From Annulohypoxylon bovei var. microspora (taxonomy: Eukaryota > Ascomycota > Sordariomycetes > Xylariales > Hypoxylaceae): 64,000 bases of DNA. Made by a program: the position numbers and the translations under genes. Positions within the stretch are counted from its first letter, which is position 1, and each line of letters opens with the position of its first letter. The DNA is taken from the NCBI GenBank assembly GCA_022836615.1, contig MU405215.1:434001-498000 (forward strand). Reading direction: 5' to 3'. The notes under the pieces were generated by a model. That model worked only from the letters and a program-made list of their open reading frames with translations. It was not told the DNA's origin and did no database searches. Shown here one piece after another: positions 47,313-57,626 of the stretch.

Positions 47313-47592
47313 GGGAGATGGGCTGGAAGAGCAGATTACATTTTTGGATACCTAACTTGCATGTGTTGTACATTCACCTCATTACATTACATACCATTCT
47401 ACATATGACAAATAAATGATAGATTTCTCATGATATTAAAATCGGACCGTAGACCAGTGCTATTTTAGGCGCTCGCCCGAGTGGCAGAATCACATACACG
47501 CATACAAGTGCATAAACCCGCATCCTGCACTTAGTCTAGCAGACCATAACCAACGACAAGCGACACGCAACAAACCCCCCGCACAAACACGC

Positions 47593-49499
47593 TCAAGGCT
47601 TCCACCTCCACCCGGGGTGTTTCCACTCGAGGCACTCGATCTCCGCCTGCGTCAAGCCCTCCAGCTCCTTCGCGACGTCCAGCCTATCGCGCCTCTTATT
47701 ATCGGCCTTCATCCAGACCAGGGTGGCGGACGCGATGATCAGCAGCATGCTCGAGGCGGCCAGGTTCAGGCCGTTGCCGATCGGGTAGTCGGGGCCGTCC
47801 CAGCTGAGGTAGCTCCAGGTGGCGACGAGGCCGCCGATGTTGCCGAGCATCATGTTGGTGGCCAGGCTCATGGAGCGCGCGGAGTCGCTGATGACCTGGG
47901 CCGACACCTGGGCGTTGGTGAGCGGGCCCGCGGCGAAGGTGCTGATGGCGGTGAAGAAGGTCGCCGCGTACCGCACCTTGGGGTCGGTCGAGGCCAGGAA
48001 CATGATGTAGCCCATCATCGTGAGCGGCGCGGTTAGGATCAGGAAGATCTGGCGCCGGTCGGTGCGCCAGCTGAGCAGCGGGATGGCCACCTCGAAGAGC
48101 GCGCCGACGACGTAGGGCGGCACCGTGTAGAGCTGCTTCTGCACCGTGCTGTAGCTCGGGTAGATGCTGGAGACGATCGTGGGCGCGAACACGGCGAGGC
48201 CTTGCACGGTAATGCTAGTACCTGGGTTAGCGGTTGAGATGCGAGGGTGATAAGGGGTGGGGTGTGCGTACTTATTAAATAAGAAGACGAAGGCCGTCGC
48301 TATTACGGCCGGGTTCCAGAAACCTAGCCAGACCTTCCTGCTGTCCGTCTTGTCGAGCACATGGGTCTGCCCTATGCGTTCCGACTTGACACGGTTGATA
48401 GCCAAAGCCTTCTCTTCCTCGTTAAGCCAGCGCGCCGTCTCAGGACGATCGGTTAGCGTGACGAAGGCGATCAGGGACAGCCCCATCGTGATGATTCCTT
48501 CGACTAGGAAAACCATGCGCCAAGCTTTAACACCGCCGATACTGGACAGACTTAGGATGCTGTAGGATTTTGAGTTAGTCGGTCTCCGTTATAAATACCT
48601 ATATGTTGAGAATATATCAAAGTCTTTTATAATCTCATTTCCACGTACAACCACGTCACGAGAATGAGGGTTTTATTCATATTTTCCCGCAGAAATAGAA
48701 AATTAATGAGTTTCAAATTTCACTTACCCCGAAGCGAGCAGTCCCCCAAACGCGCCGGCCAGCGGAGCCATAACGACGAACAGCGAAATCCGGAAGACCA
48801 ATTCGGAGCGGCGATACCATCGCGAAAGGTAGTACGAAATACCAGGCATCATCCCGGCCTCGAAAGTGCCAAGGAGGAAACGGACGCCGCAGGCCGACGA
48901 TAAGTTGTGAACGAACGCCATCCCTAGCGAGCAGACGCCGAAGCCGAAGGACAGGAAGGGGATAAACCAGCCCGGACCGACCGCCTTGCAGGCTAAGTTG
49001 GACGGGATCTCGAAGACGATGTAGGCGACGAAGAAGATGGAGAGAAGCATGTTGTAGTCGTTTCCTGTCAGGCCTAGGTCTGCTTCTAGCCCAGCCAATC
49101 TCGCGTTGCCTTGAGCCAGTCAGTATGAATGAAATAAACGCGAGTTGCCTGTCTATATGCAGGGCAATGGCGTACCGATATTTGCGCGGTCGATGAAGCA
49201 GAAGAGGTACAAGAGTGAGACCGTAGGCACGACCATCAAGTCTATCTTATTCCGAAGCTTCCTCTCAGCTAATCTATCGAACTGAATGATAGGCGCGCCA
49301 TGGCTAGAATGAGTCGCGATTTGTTTAGTATGTGCGCGTGTTTATATCTCGCAAGCTCCGTGGCTCACCTGTCCGTCGCCGCGAAGCCTTCCTCGGCGGC
49401 GAGGTGGGCGTCTTTTTCGTCACGCCGCTCGTGAGCCGAAGACGTCGGGCGAGCCTCATCTCCGTCGGAGGAGTGCTTTATGTCATCTGTCGCCGCCAT
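47593..49499 (-). CDS. MFS transporter, anion:cation symporter (DAL5-like) family (516 aa, five exons)
   Basis: Exons 49369-49499, 49176-49303, 48728-49109, 48272-48559, 47593-48214. The splice sites are all in phase; intron 1 has a TACTAAC-like branch site. ATG at 49499 gives an acidic N-terminus, then NKIDLMVVPTVSLLYLFCFIDRANIGNARLAGLEADL, the hallmark of the DAL5/TNA1/allantoate permease family. Twelve membrane segments are expected, with the cytosolic loop after helix 6 (RPETARWLNEEEKALAINRV) typical of the group. Substrates in this family are small organic anions such as allantoate, nicotinate, biotin-pathway intermediates or pantothenate. In intron 4 the distal AG (48215) was used, because the nearer AG leads to a stop. 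It is tail to tail with the P450. Confidence 0.9.
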
Positions 49500-51240
49500 A
49501 TTGACTTATGTTTCCATCTACTTTAATTGACTCGTAGAAGAGTGAAAATATTTTTCAATTTTTACTTTTTAAAATGGGACTGGGGCAAGGGAGGACGTCG
49601 GAATTACGCTCACGGGTGGCTGCAGGGTTATTTATCTGAAGCTTAGGTCGACGACAGCAATATATAATTTATATGAATTATACATGGACATCCCGGGTTC
49701 TGGGTGGTTTGTTTAAGGGATGAGGATTCGGTGTGCATAATGAACAGCAATTGACATACGTCGGCCGTATCTTGTTTAACCCTAGAAACAAAATGATAGG
49801 ACGCGTAATTGCGTCTGCATTCTTCTCTGGTCATAAATTACACTTGTACGGGCTGACAGGGAGCTACATAGCGTAACGCCTCGCCGAAGGGAACGCGGGG
49901 AAAGGTTGGAGCCGGAGCTATCACGGACTAGGAGATGATTTGGGGATGATTTGGGGTGAGATTCCCGCCACCGTCGAATCATTGAAGGGGAAGCTGGCGG
50001 AGCGATACAACAGCCCAACATTTGTGTGGTAGAGCCTTGACAGCGACCAGGATATATCGTAGTCTAGCGTCAAGTAGTCGATGCAAGGTTGAGTAGTACC
50101 GAAACGCTTGAGCGTAACCCCATCTTTTTCTTAAAAGAAATATACCAGACTGCCAGGTTAGGTAGGTCGGTTATTCCATAGGTAGGTGAAAGGTTTGCAT
50201 GTGTTGTGCGTCAACGAACCAGACCTAGGTATACTAGGTAGGTACCTATTGTACGTGACAAGCATCATATGTCTGTAGGTGTGTAGATAATTAGATAGGT
50301 TGACAATGACTCGATACGACTTTCATAGTGATTGATTGCGAGATCCAATGCCCTGCATTCGAGATCCATCACGGCCCGCAGATGCCAAGCTCCATGGCTC
50401 AGGGGTCTTACTTTATCTGATTCCCCCACAATCTACTAATTATTAGTGTCTAGCAGTGATGCCATCTCAGACTTCTAGAAACAAAACAACATCTTGGTGT
50501 GTTCGAAGGAGGTCGTCATAATATTCTCCTAGATTCCTACAGAAGAGATGCGTTCGAGCGACAAGATCTAATCGCTCGGTAGTCATAGACGGCAACAATC
50601 TCCTCTCTCCTGCGACAGCGTAGTATTTCGCCGTCACTATGCATATCCCACAACCAGAGTTAGCTATGTTGGTCGGGTTCAAGTTAAGCCTTGTTCGCAG
50701 CCCTTTCTTCAACAGCCGCTTTGATCTGGATCGATCCGCGTCCCTTCCACGTGCTATCCATGGATGCGTAAATATAGGTTCAATAAACACTAAACCTCAA
50801 ACCGGAACTCATTCCGAAACTGGTGTCGGTCCTAATTCTTACTGGACGGTGGGGATATAGTTTCCCCTGTTCGCCCATAGTCGACGCCGGCTATTGAAAT
50901 ATGTCCGCAGCTCAGCGTCTATGCAGAAAGCCTGTTCATATGCTATTATCAGGCCATGAATAGGATCTTTTGTTTTGAGAGGGATGCAATGTCAGTGAGT
51001 TCGTAACAGGATGCAGTGGCGAGTCGGTAATAGTCCGCAATACCGCCGCTGTCATAATGACATTCCCATGGTGCTTCGCTCGCCTCCTTCGCGACTCTGA
51101 AGCGACATAACCGGCGATACGAACCTCATCGGTCGGATAGAACCTCTATAATGCTGACATCGGAATAATGTGCACACGTACTTTACTCTAACACGACTTC
51201 TCGGATAAGTGGCATTTTGAACCAGTACCAGCAACCGCGA
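49500..51240. other. Gene-free region, possible relic
   Basis: 1.7 kb holding the MFS promoter at its left end. At 50467-50790 (minus) a 107-codon frame lacking ATG reads somewhat like protein (GEYYDDLLRTHQDVVLFLEV at its end), but I cannot match it. TACCTAGGTA-type palindromes cluster near 50225-50250. Nothing else is recognised. Confidence 0.4.
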
Positions 51241-52113
51241 TCATGCCCCCCCGTCAGCACCATAGCAAATATCACTCAGCGCCATAACCGGTTCAAACGC
51301 GCCCACTGAGAACGCCATAGCATCGTCTGCATCCGCATCGGCATCCACATCCGCATCCGCATCCGCGTCCCCGGCCGCCGTCGCATCTGCAACTTCCACC
51401 TCGTCGACCTGCTGACTCTTCTTGCCCTTCCTTCCCTTCTCCTTCTCCTTTTCCGTCTCCTTCTCCTTCTCCTTATCCTTCGTCTCCCACTCCAAGATCT
51501 CAATATGCGGATACCTTCTCATCCAATGCACAATCCACTGCTTGCCCAGCCGCCTATCCGCCGCCTGCCTCAGCACGCGATCCGCCAGCCGAAACAGCTC
51601 ATCCTTCGTGGGCGGGCACCCCAGCGCGCACTGCGCGCCGGCCCAATCCGCCAACAGGCTCTCCTGTCGTAACGTCAACCTCGACATCTCGCCCCTCAAG
51701 TCCTTCGGCGCGCGGCCCCTCGTCCGCGAGTTCAGGTGACTAGGCGGGACGCCGAAGCGCCTGGCCGCGTCGCCGATCTTGTCGCCGGCGCGCACGGCGT
51801 CGACGGCGCCGGCCATGTCGGCGGCGGTCCACTGGTAGCGCGTGCGCTGCTTGGAGTCGTCGTCGGACTTGCGGGGCGGGGGCCGGGGGCGGCGGTCGCC
51901 GAGGCGCTCGGCCAGCGTCGTCTTCGGCACGCGGAACCGGATGCTGGCCTGCCGCAGCGACACCCCTTCGACCGTGATGGCGTGTTTGGCCCGCGCCATG
52001 TCCTCCTCCGAGTACGCGCGGTACTTGGAGCCGCTGCGCGCGGTGCTGGACGGGTTGGGCGCCGGCGGGATGAAGAGCGGCGGCTGCGTGCCTGGCTGGT
52101 CTGGTAGGTCCAT
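51241..52113 (-). CDS. Psq/CENP-B-like DNA-binding protein without transposase core (290 aa)
   Basis: ATG at 52113, intronless and GC-rich. Two helix-turn-helix units of the Psq type are visible, at about residues 34-72 (YSEEDMARAKHAITVEGVSL, then ASIRFRVPKTTLAERL) and 95-130 (WTAADMAGAVDAVRAGDKIG, then AARRFGVPPSHLNSR). A CENP-B/Tc5-type HTH follows at about 145-205 (LTLRQESLLADWAGAQCALG ... WIVHWMRRYPHI). The order Psq then CENP-B is that of the front of pogo/Fot1 transposases, but no DDE domain follows. Instead there is a Lys/Glu run and an Asp/Ala repeat. It may be a transposase-derived gene kept by the host as a DNA-binding protein. No stop or frameshift is present. Confidence 0.8.
   Translation of the reverse strand: MDLPDQPGTQPPLFIPPAPNPSSTARSGSKYRAYSEEDMARAKHAITVEGVSLRQASIRFRVPKTTLAERLGDRRPRPPPRKSDDDSKQRTRYQWTAADMAGAVDAVRAGDKIGDAARRFGVPPSHLNSRTRGRAPKDLRGEMSRLTLRQESLLADWAGAQCALGCPPTKDELFRLADRVLRQAADRRLGKQWIVHWMRRYPHIEILEWETKDKEKEKETEKEKEKGRKGKKSQQVDEVEVADATAAGDADADADVDADADADDAMAFSVGAFEPVMALSDICYGADGGA
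51310..51485. repeat. Low-complexity trinucleotide/hexanucleotide tracts inside the Psq-type gene
   Basis: On the plus strand CATCCG-type units repeat at about 51325-51370, encoding alternating Asp-Ala on the minus strand. CTCCTT-type units at about 51430-51482 encode the Lys/Glu run. Both keep the reading frame and are likely to vary in length between strains. Confidence 0.8.
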
Positions 52114-52761
52114 GGTTGCTAGGTATCTCCTCGTTGAACGACGGTAGGTTTTATAGCCCCTTTAGGTCTTGTAAGTCTTGTGAGACAGACGGTGTGGTAG
52201 ATGTTGTGAAGTGTCCGAATTTCAGGAGACTGGTTTGCGGAGTGGAAATTGAGGATGCGGGGATCATTTTGCCCAATTTGTTGGCTGGGAAAAGTCCGGA
52301 CACGTGCAATTTCGCAGGTACCTAAGTACATAAACTCTATGAGAGCCCCTGGATTTATACTTTTTCTCCTGAAGATTATTTTGACCTCCTTTTAGATACC
52401 TACCTAGGTACTGAATGAAAAACAAGAGCAAACACGTTTAGAAAACATATGTAACTAACAATTTTAGATATTTCATTATATTATTCATTCGATGCTGTAT
52501 CCTTTGTACCTAATGGATGGTAGGATATTAATTCCGATTAATATCAACTCCGTCCGCTCATCCTTTTACAACGCCCTTCCCTAGGACTACTTCCGACTGT
52601 CGTAGGGGAACGGTAAGGCTCCCCATAGCTCAAGTTCATCGGCCCATTGATATAGGGTAAAATGCCTCGTCGCGATCAAATGTAGAATGCGGGGACTCCC
52701 TCTGCTATCATGACCTCCGATAGACTAGTGGTTTAGTGTATTCAACGATCCAACCAACACT
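52114..52761. other. Intergenic
   Basis: 648 bp between the start of the Psq-type gene and the stop of YIP1. The left part is presumably the Psq-type promoter. An ACCTACCTAGGTAC motif lies near 52399. Nothing else is seen. Confidence 0.45.
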
Positions 52762-53757
52762 TCATGACACGCCTGCCGCTTTGCCTAAGCTCCCAGATCC
52801 TCTGCTGCTGAAAATGCTCATAATACCAAAGCCGACGTAAAACAACATTAGTGGGTATGCCACCAAAGCCCTCATTTGCATCATCCGCCCCACGGCGCAA
52901 AACATTCCGCTCGCGCTTGTTGTGCACCACGCGATAGCGGCAATTGTCAAGATATAGCCAAACGGGCCATCCATCGGTATAACGATACCTACCAGGCTCG
53001 TCATGACTAGCGGAAGTAGACAGTACCCAAGCACACTTGCGCTCCTCGCGAATGTAAGGTTGTTGTTCAAGTGTTCCTTATTATCATCTCTGCCGCCGAC
53101 GTTGGGATCGCCCGGATAGCCTGGGGTAGCCGAGTATGCCGGTACCGCGGGTGAGGTAGAAGTAGGGCCGTCGGGCGACATTAGCGATAGAATGGTGTGT
53201 AGCGCAACCGATCCCATCAGCGCTAGTCCGTAGATGTACCCAAAATGCACCTTGCCGCTGAAGAGTAAAAACGTGCCGAATAGGAGGAAGAAGATGATAG
53301 GACCGCCGAGGTCTGAGTCGTCCATGATGTGTTGATCTATACGTCCGAAGGGGTTGAGGACTGCTAGGGTCTGAAGAATGTTTAGTACTGCTGCCTAGGA
53401 GTTGAAAAATAGTTAGCTAGTTAGAAAGCTCACCTTCATCCGTATGTGATCAAAGTTGACTCCTAGCTCTTCCAGTAGAGGCGGCTCTCCATCGTATCCT
53501 TCTGTTGAGAAAGCAGCTAGCCAGCCTGTCCGCAAGCCGCCTTGTTCACCCATCCTTCCACTCACGCCCGGCGCGGCACCGAAACCTCCATAACCACTAG
53601 GCCCAGGTGTGGGTGCGCCATATCCATATGATTGCGCCGCGGGTGCTTGACCAGGAACACCAGGAGAATATGAAGAAGGGTAGAACTGAAGGTTTTGCGC
53701 TGCTGCTGCACCACCAACAAACTGGTTTGGAGGAGGCGCGCCGTAGTATTGCGACAT
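52762..53757 (-). CDS. yip1: Yip1-family ER/Golgi membrane protein (310 aa)
   Basis: Exons 53434-53757 and 52762-53370; the 63-nt intron (GTGAGC donor, TACTAAAC branch, TTCAG acceptor) is phase 0. The start is the ATG at 53757; the frame runs further up but without ATG. The N-terminal 75 residues are rich in Gly, Pro, Tyr and Gln, as in Yip1. They are followed by the diagnostic ELGVNFDHIRMKTLAVLNPF and D-S-D-L-G-G-P, then about five membrane segments (from IIFFLLFGTFLLFSG to LVAYPLMLFYVGFGI). Yip1 binds Ypt GTPases with Yif1 and acts in COPII vesicle formation. It is a conserved single-copy gene divergent from PAM16. Confidence 0.94.
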
Positions 53758-54351
53758 GTTTGGTGGGCCAGGAGTCAAAACAGCTCTCAACTTGGAACAG
53801 CAGGGATTGTGTAGATTTGAAAATAAGAAGAGAGAAAAAGGTAGTGTGGAAATTTAGATTCCCTTTCTATGTAAATTAAAAGGTACTGAAGGCGTCTGGG
53901 GCGAATGCAGCTGTCAGTGAGTTGTGCGGTGTGATAGTTGTGGAAGACGAGATTGTTTGGCAGGTAATTTAGGTAAAGAAACCGCCAAAAAATGAATCTG
54001 TCTTCACAGGTCAATAGGTACGTAACCTTCTTTCTATTGCAGCTTCCCCTGTACTGTGTGGCTGTGTGGCTAGTTATATAAACATCCATTGTGGCGGTGG
54101 CTAAAAACTCTGCCTGTACCAGTGTAACCCCCACCACCTGCACAATGCCGGAGTGCCGGAGCCCCAATTCCGATGTGGCCTTCTAATCGTCCCGTTATCG
54201 AGACAATTTTCTAGTCGTGACGACTTCCTCTCATCACACTTCGAAGGGAACTATTCGTCGCATTTACTCTCCAGGCCTGATATACTTCTCTACGCCTCCA
54301 TCAGGCATACTGGTCTTTGTGATAGTGTTTTGTTTCTCTATAGCTGCAAAG
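53758..54351. promoter_or_regulatory. Divergent YIP1-PAM16 promoter region
   Basis: 594 bp lie between the start codons of two housekeeping genes transcribed away from each other, so both promoters are here. ORFs in the stretch are not supported. No specific binding site was recognised. Confidence 0.5.
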
Positions 54352-54855
54352 ATGGTAGGTCTAAGAAGATTCTCTTATGCTCAAGTGAATCGGCCGATGC
54401 GCCACAAACAAGTTTGCTAACAATTCTTCTAGGCGCACCGCATCATAACCCAGATCGTCGTAGTGGGCAGCCGAGTTCTCACCCGTGCCTTTGCTGAGGC
54501 CTACAAGCAAGCCCAAGCTTCCTCCAATTATGCTCGGGCGCAAGCGAAAATCAATCCGAATGCGCCATCATCTCGAGCGAGTTTCACCAGTGGCATGACC
54601 TTAGACGAGGCCTGTAAGATCCTAAACGTCAAACCGCCTCAGGGAGGCCAAGCGAATATGGAGGATGTCATGTCCCGGTTCAAGAAGCTCTTCGACCAGA
54701 ACGATCCGGAGAAGGGAGGTAGTTTTTACCTACAGAGCAAAATTTTAAGAGCGAGGGAGCGCATAGAAGCCGAAGTTAAACCTGTTATGGAAAAGACTGC
54801 GCAGGAGGCTGAAATAAAAGAAGGATGGAAGCCGAAGGTTTACAAGGACCGGTAG
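54352..54855 (+). CDS. pam16: Pam16/Tim16, mitochondrial import motor subunit (141 aa)
   Basis: Two exons: 54352-54354, which is only the ATG, and 54433-54855. The 78-nt intron has a GTAGGT donor, GCTAACA branch and TTCTAG acceptor, giving M-AHRIITQIVVVGSRVLTRAFAEA, the expected hydrophobic N-terminus of Pam16. The rest is a J-like domain (MTLDEACKILNVKP to GGSFYLQSKILRARERI) where the HPD motif of true J-proteins is replaced by DQND, as in Pam16. It pairs with Pam18 on the TIM23 complex and restrains its stimulation of mtHsp70. The isolated start-codon exon is unusual but well supported by the splice signals and protein. Confidence 0.93.
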
Positions 54856-55682
54856 TAACGTCGACTTCTTCCGAAATCAATAATCACCATTATGTATGGG
54901 ATGAGTGTTACCGGAGACACTGATCACCCATTATACCCAACAACATCAGAGAAAAGCATCTTCACTCGAATGGCATGGCATGGCCTGGCGTTATTTGGGA
55001 GTTTTGATTCATGGGCTCATTTATTCCTGGTCGGAATAGGAAAAGAGACGAGGCCGCGTACACTACTGTAATCATTGTATACTACAGTCAAAAGGAGCAA
55101 GGACATGATGAAATGATTCATGTATTGACACTTGCTAGGCCCCGTTACTAGTCAAGACATAATAGTACATACATTTACTAACGATGATTTGCAGAAGTTG
55201 AAACATTGTTAAGAGAACGATAACACATGTCAGATTCCTAAACCCAGTGATCTCCTTAACCTTCCGAACGCTAGGTAAATCATCATATACCCTTTTCTAG
55301 GCCATGAAACGTCAAGTATTGCCACTAGGAAGCATTGAAGATAGCAGCACGAAGAAGATTTTAATGGCTTTAAAGGCCAAGAATTTACATCTACCTATGT
55401 TCGAGCAATAAGCAATATGATTAAGTAATAAGAGCCCTTTTCGTGTTAAATCCCTACTAACATCTCATGAGCTAGTTCTATGGTGTTGGAATAAATTTGG
55501 CGGGAGCCGCTTCTATATCACGAATGCCCAGGAGATCTTCAGCGGGATAATGAATAGGGGTATATGCTATTGTCGGTAATATTGCGGTGCACTTGGATAT
55601 TCCTTGGCGCAATTGTTAGGTACTAAATAGCTATCTCCTGCTTCGGAGCCAGAGTAAGGTGCCGACGATAACAACCTCCAAG
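54856..55682. other. Intergenic, between convergent genes
   Basis: 827 bp between the stops of PAM16 and the Rieske gene. AT-rich; nothing coding is seen. Confidence 0.45.
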
Positions 55683-56994
55683 TCACCATTCCAATTCACC
55701 GCCTTGCTCCATCATGCACATTGATGCCGTCTCATTCTCATTTCCGCCCAGCGCGTTACATAAAGCCTCGGCCTCCTCATCTATAGCATCGTGTCCCGTG
55801 ACTCTGACAGCCGCATTGATCTTTCGACCCGCGACCCTCTCCAATCGCCGATGGTGGTCGATGTGTCGAGCAAACTTATCCAACCTCTCGCGGACTGCGC
55901 TCTGCCTGAAGTCGAGTAGGGTATTTGCCTTCTTGTCCTTCTTCAGCCTGGCAACGGCTCCACTGATCTCCGCATCAACGAGGGCCTGCAGATCGTGGGG
56001 TTGTGAGCCGGTAGGACCCAGCGGCACAAAGGTGTTCTTCACAAGCGTTTTGTTGTAACCAACGGGCAAGGCCGAGACGATCAGGAGGCCTCGGTTTCCT
56101 AGGCGACAGATAAAAGAGCCATCGTCCACATACTCAAGTTGTGGCTGGTAGTTGAGGGTATGTGCTAGCCATTTCCTCCCCCGCATTTTGCCGGTGAAAT
56201 TTACGGGGTCGATGAACCATGGCAGAAGACCTTTTCAATGTTAATAACCCACTTTGAAAGGTAGATGCATGCTTTACTCACTCGCGATTCTCCAACCCAC
56301 GTCAACTTCGATCTCCCACGCCGAAGTATTTTCGAGCGAGAGCTTTCCTAGCACGGGCGAAGGAGTATCGCTCCAGGGGAATGCATCATTGAGGTCTGTC
56401 GCGAAGTTCACGAAAACAAATCGGCGGCAATCTATCTTCAGATGGACCTCAAACAGGCCATTGGCCGACTTGTCGAAGCCCGGCACGTCCATGAACTCCG
56501 GCGCTTTGATGAGCTCTCCCGCCGTCGAATACTGCCAGCCGTGATACCGGCAGGAGAGCTTCGCGGTGTTTCCGCATGGCCTCCGAGCAACCGTGTATGC
56601 GCGGTGTCTGCATACGTTGTGGAATGCTCGCAGCTTGTCGTCCTTGCTTCTGATGATGAGGAATGGGATATCAGCGATCACATACGTGCGATAGTCCCCG
56701 GACTTCTTGAATTGCGACTCATGCGCGACCATCGTCCATCTCTGCGATTCGGTCAGTTTGATGGTCCTATTTGGCAGGTTTTATAGGCATACACACCTTG
56801 AGGAAGATGGCCCTCTTCTCGAGGTCATACGGAACATGCTCTGCGAAAGGGCTGCTGGTCTTGATCGTGTCGCCTTTCTCTACCGCATCCAGTCCAGTGG
56901 GCGTGCCCGAGCTGGATCCAGTTTGTACGTATATGATAACCAACTCTAATAATGCAAACAGGAGGGCTCCTATGCACATAAATTGAAGAAGCAT
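55683..56994 (-). CDS. Membrane-anchored Rieske [2Fe-2S] protein lacking a visible mononuclear-iron site (401 aa)
   Basis: Exons 56797-56994, 56282-56741, 55683-56230 (introns 55 and 51 nt, all in phase). The ATG at 56994 places a membrane helix at residues 2-24; 57042 is an alternative start. VPYDLEKRAIFLKRW then leads into a Rieske domain with C110-x-H112-x17-C130-x2-H133 (CRHRAYTV ... CRYHGW), the complete cluster ligand set. Oxygenase alpha subunits continue after an NWK motif with the D/N-x-x-E-C-x-H-C-x-x-x-H iron site. Here, after the equivalent VGWRIAS, the protein jumps to LLPWFIDPVNFTGK and a C-terminal domain (LLIVSALPVGYNKTLVKNTFVPL) with no such motif. It may act as an electron carrier for the divergent iron protein at 57627. 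Confidence 0.83.
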
Positions 56995-57626
56995 CGTGAG
57001 AGACAGCTGCGGCCCCGTAGAAAATATTTTAACCTCAATCATTTTTATTGGCTGCGGAGAATCACAACTCAAGTTTGGAGTCCCAAGATATTATCACGAG
57101 GTGCCCCGAGGAAATATTTCAATCGAGTGCCTGGTCCGGTGACGGTAGTCTTTAGCATACTGTTATTGGGAACGTCACGGTTATACGTTCAGACCGTAAT
57201 AGGATGCGTATCGTTAGATTTGTCATAGAAAATTGTCAATAGACATCAAATAGGATGTTCCGGACGATCTGCCGCCGCCGCACCGAGTCGTCGAGCCAAG
57301 TATATGCATGCCGATAAAGAGTGGCCTAAGTATACTAAAGCTAGCCGAGTTCAGAAATCATGCATTCCTTCTATCGTGTCAAAATTTAGTGATAGGGTCA
57401 TACTTATCAAACTGCACATATCGGAGCTGCAACATGGTACCATATTGTGGCCGAGTTCGGGGTGGCTCTGTTGATCTGCTCTAGGAACGATCTCGGCCAA
57501 AGATCTTGAAGCATGGATGAAGATCATCCTATAATTTCAGACTGCTTTATCATTTACTTAGCATCTCTTAACATACGAGGCTTTCCCGGATATACGAGTC
57601 CTTCATCTGGAGCGTATCTGTTGGAA
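56995..57626. promoter_or_regulatory. Shared promoter region of the Rieske / mononuclear-iron gene pair
   Basis: 632 bp separate the two divergent start codons (less if the alternative starts 57042 or 57513 are used). Both genes must be driven from here, which fits co-expression of the two proteins. No zinc-cluster binding motif was identified with confidence. Confidence 0.5.

Noticed and set aside
50467..50790. 107-codon frame upstream of the Psq-type gene
   Set aside because: No ATG at its start and no recognisable motif. Kept only as a possible relic in the gap description.
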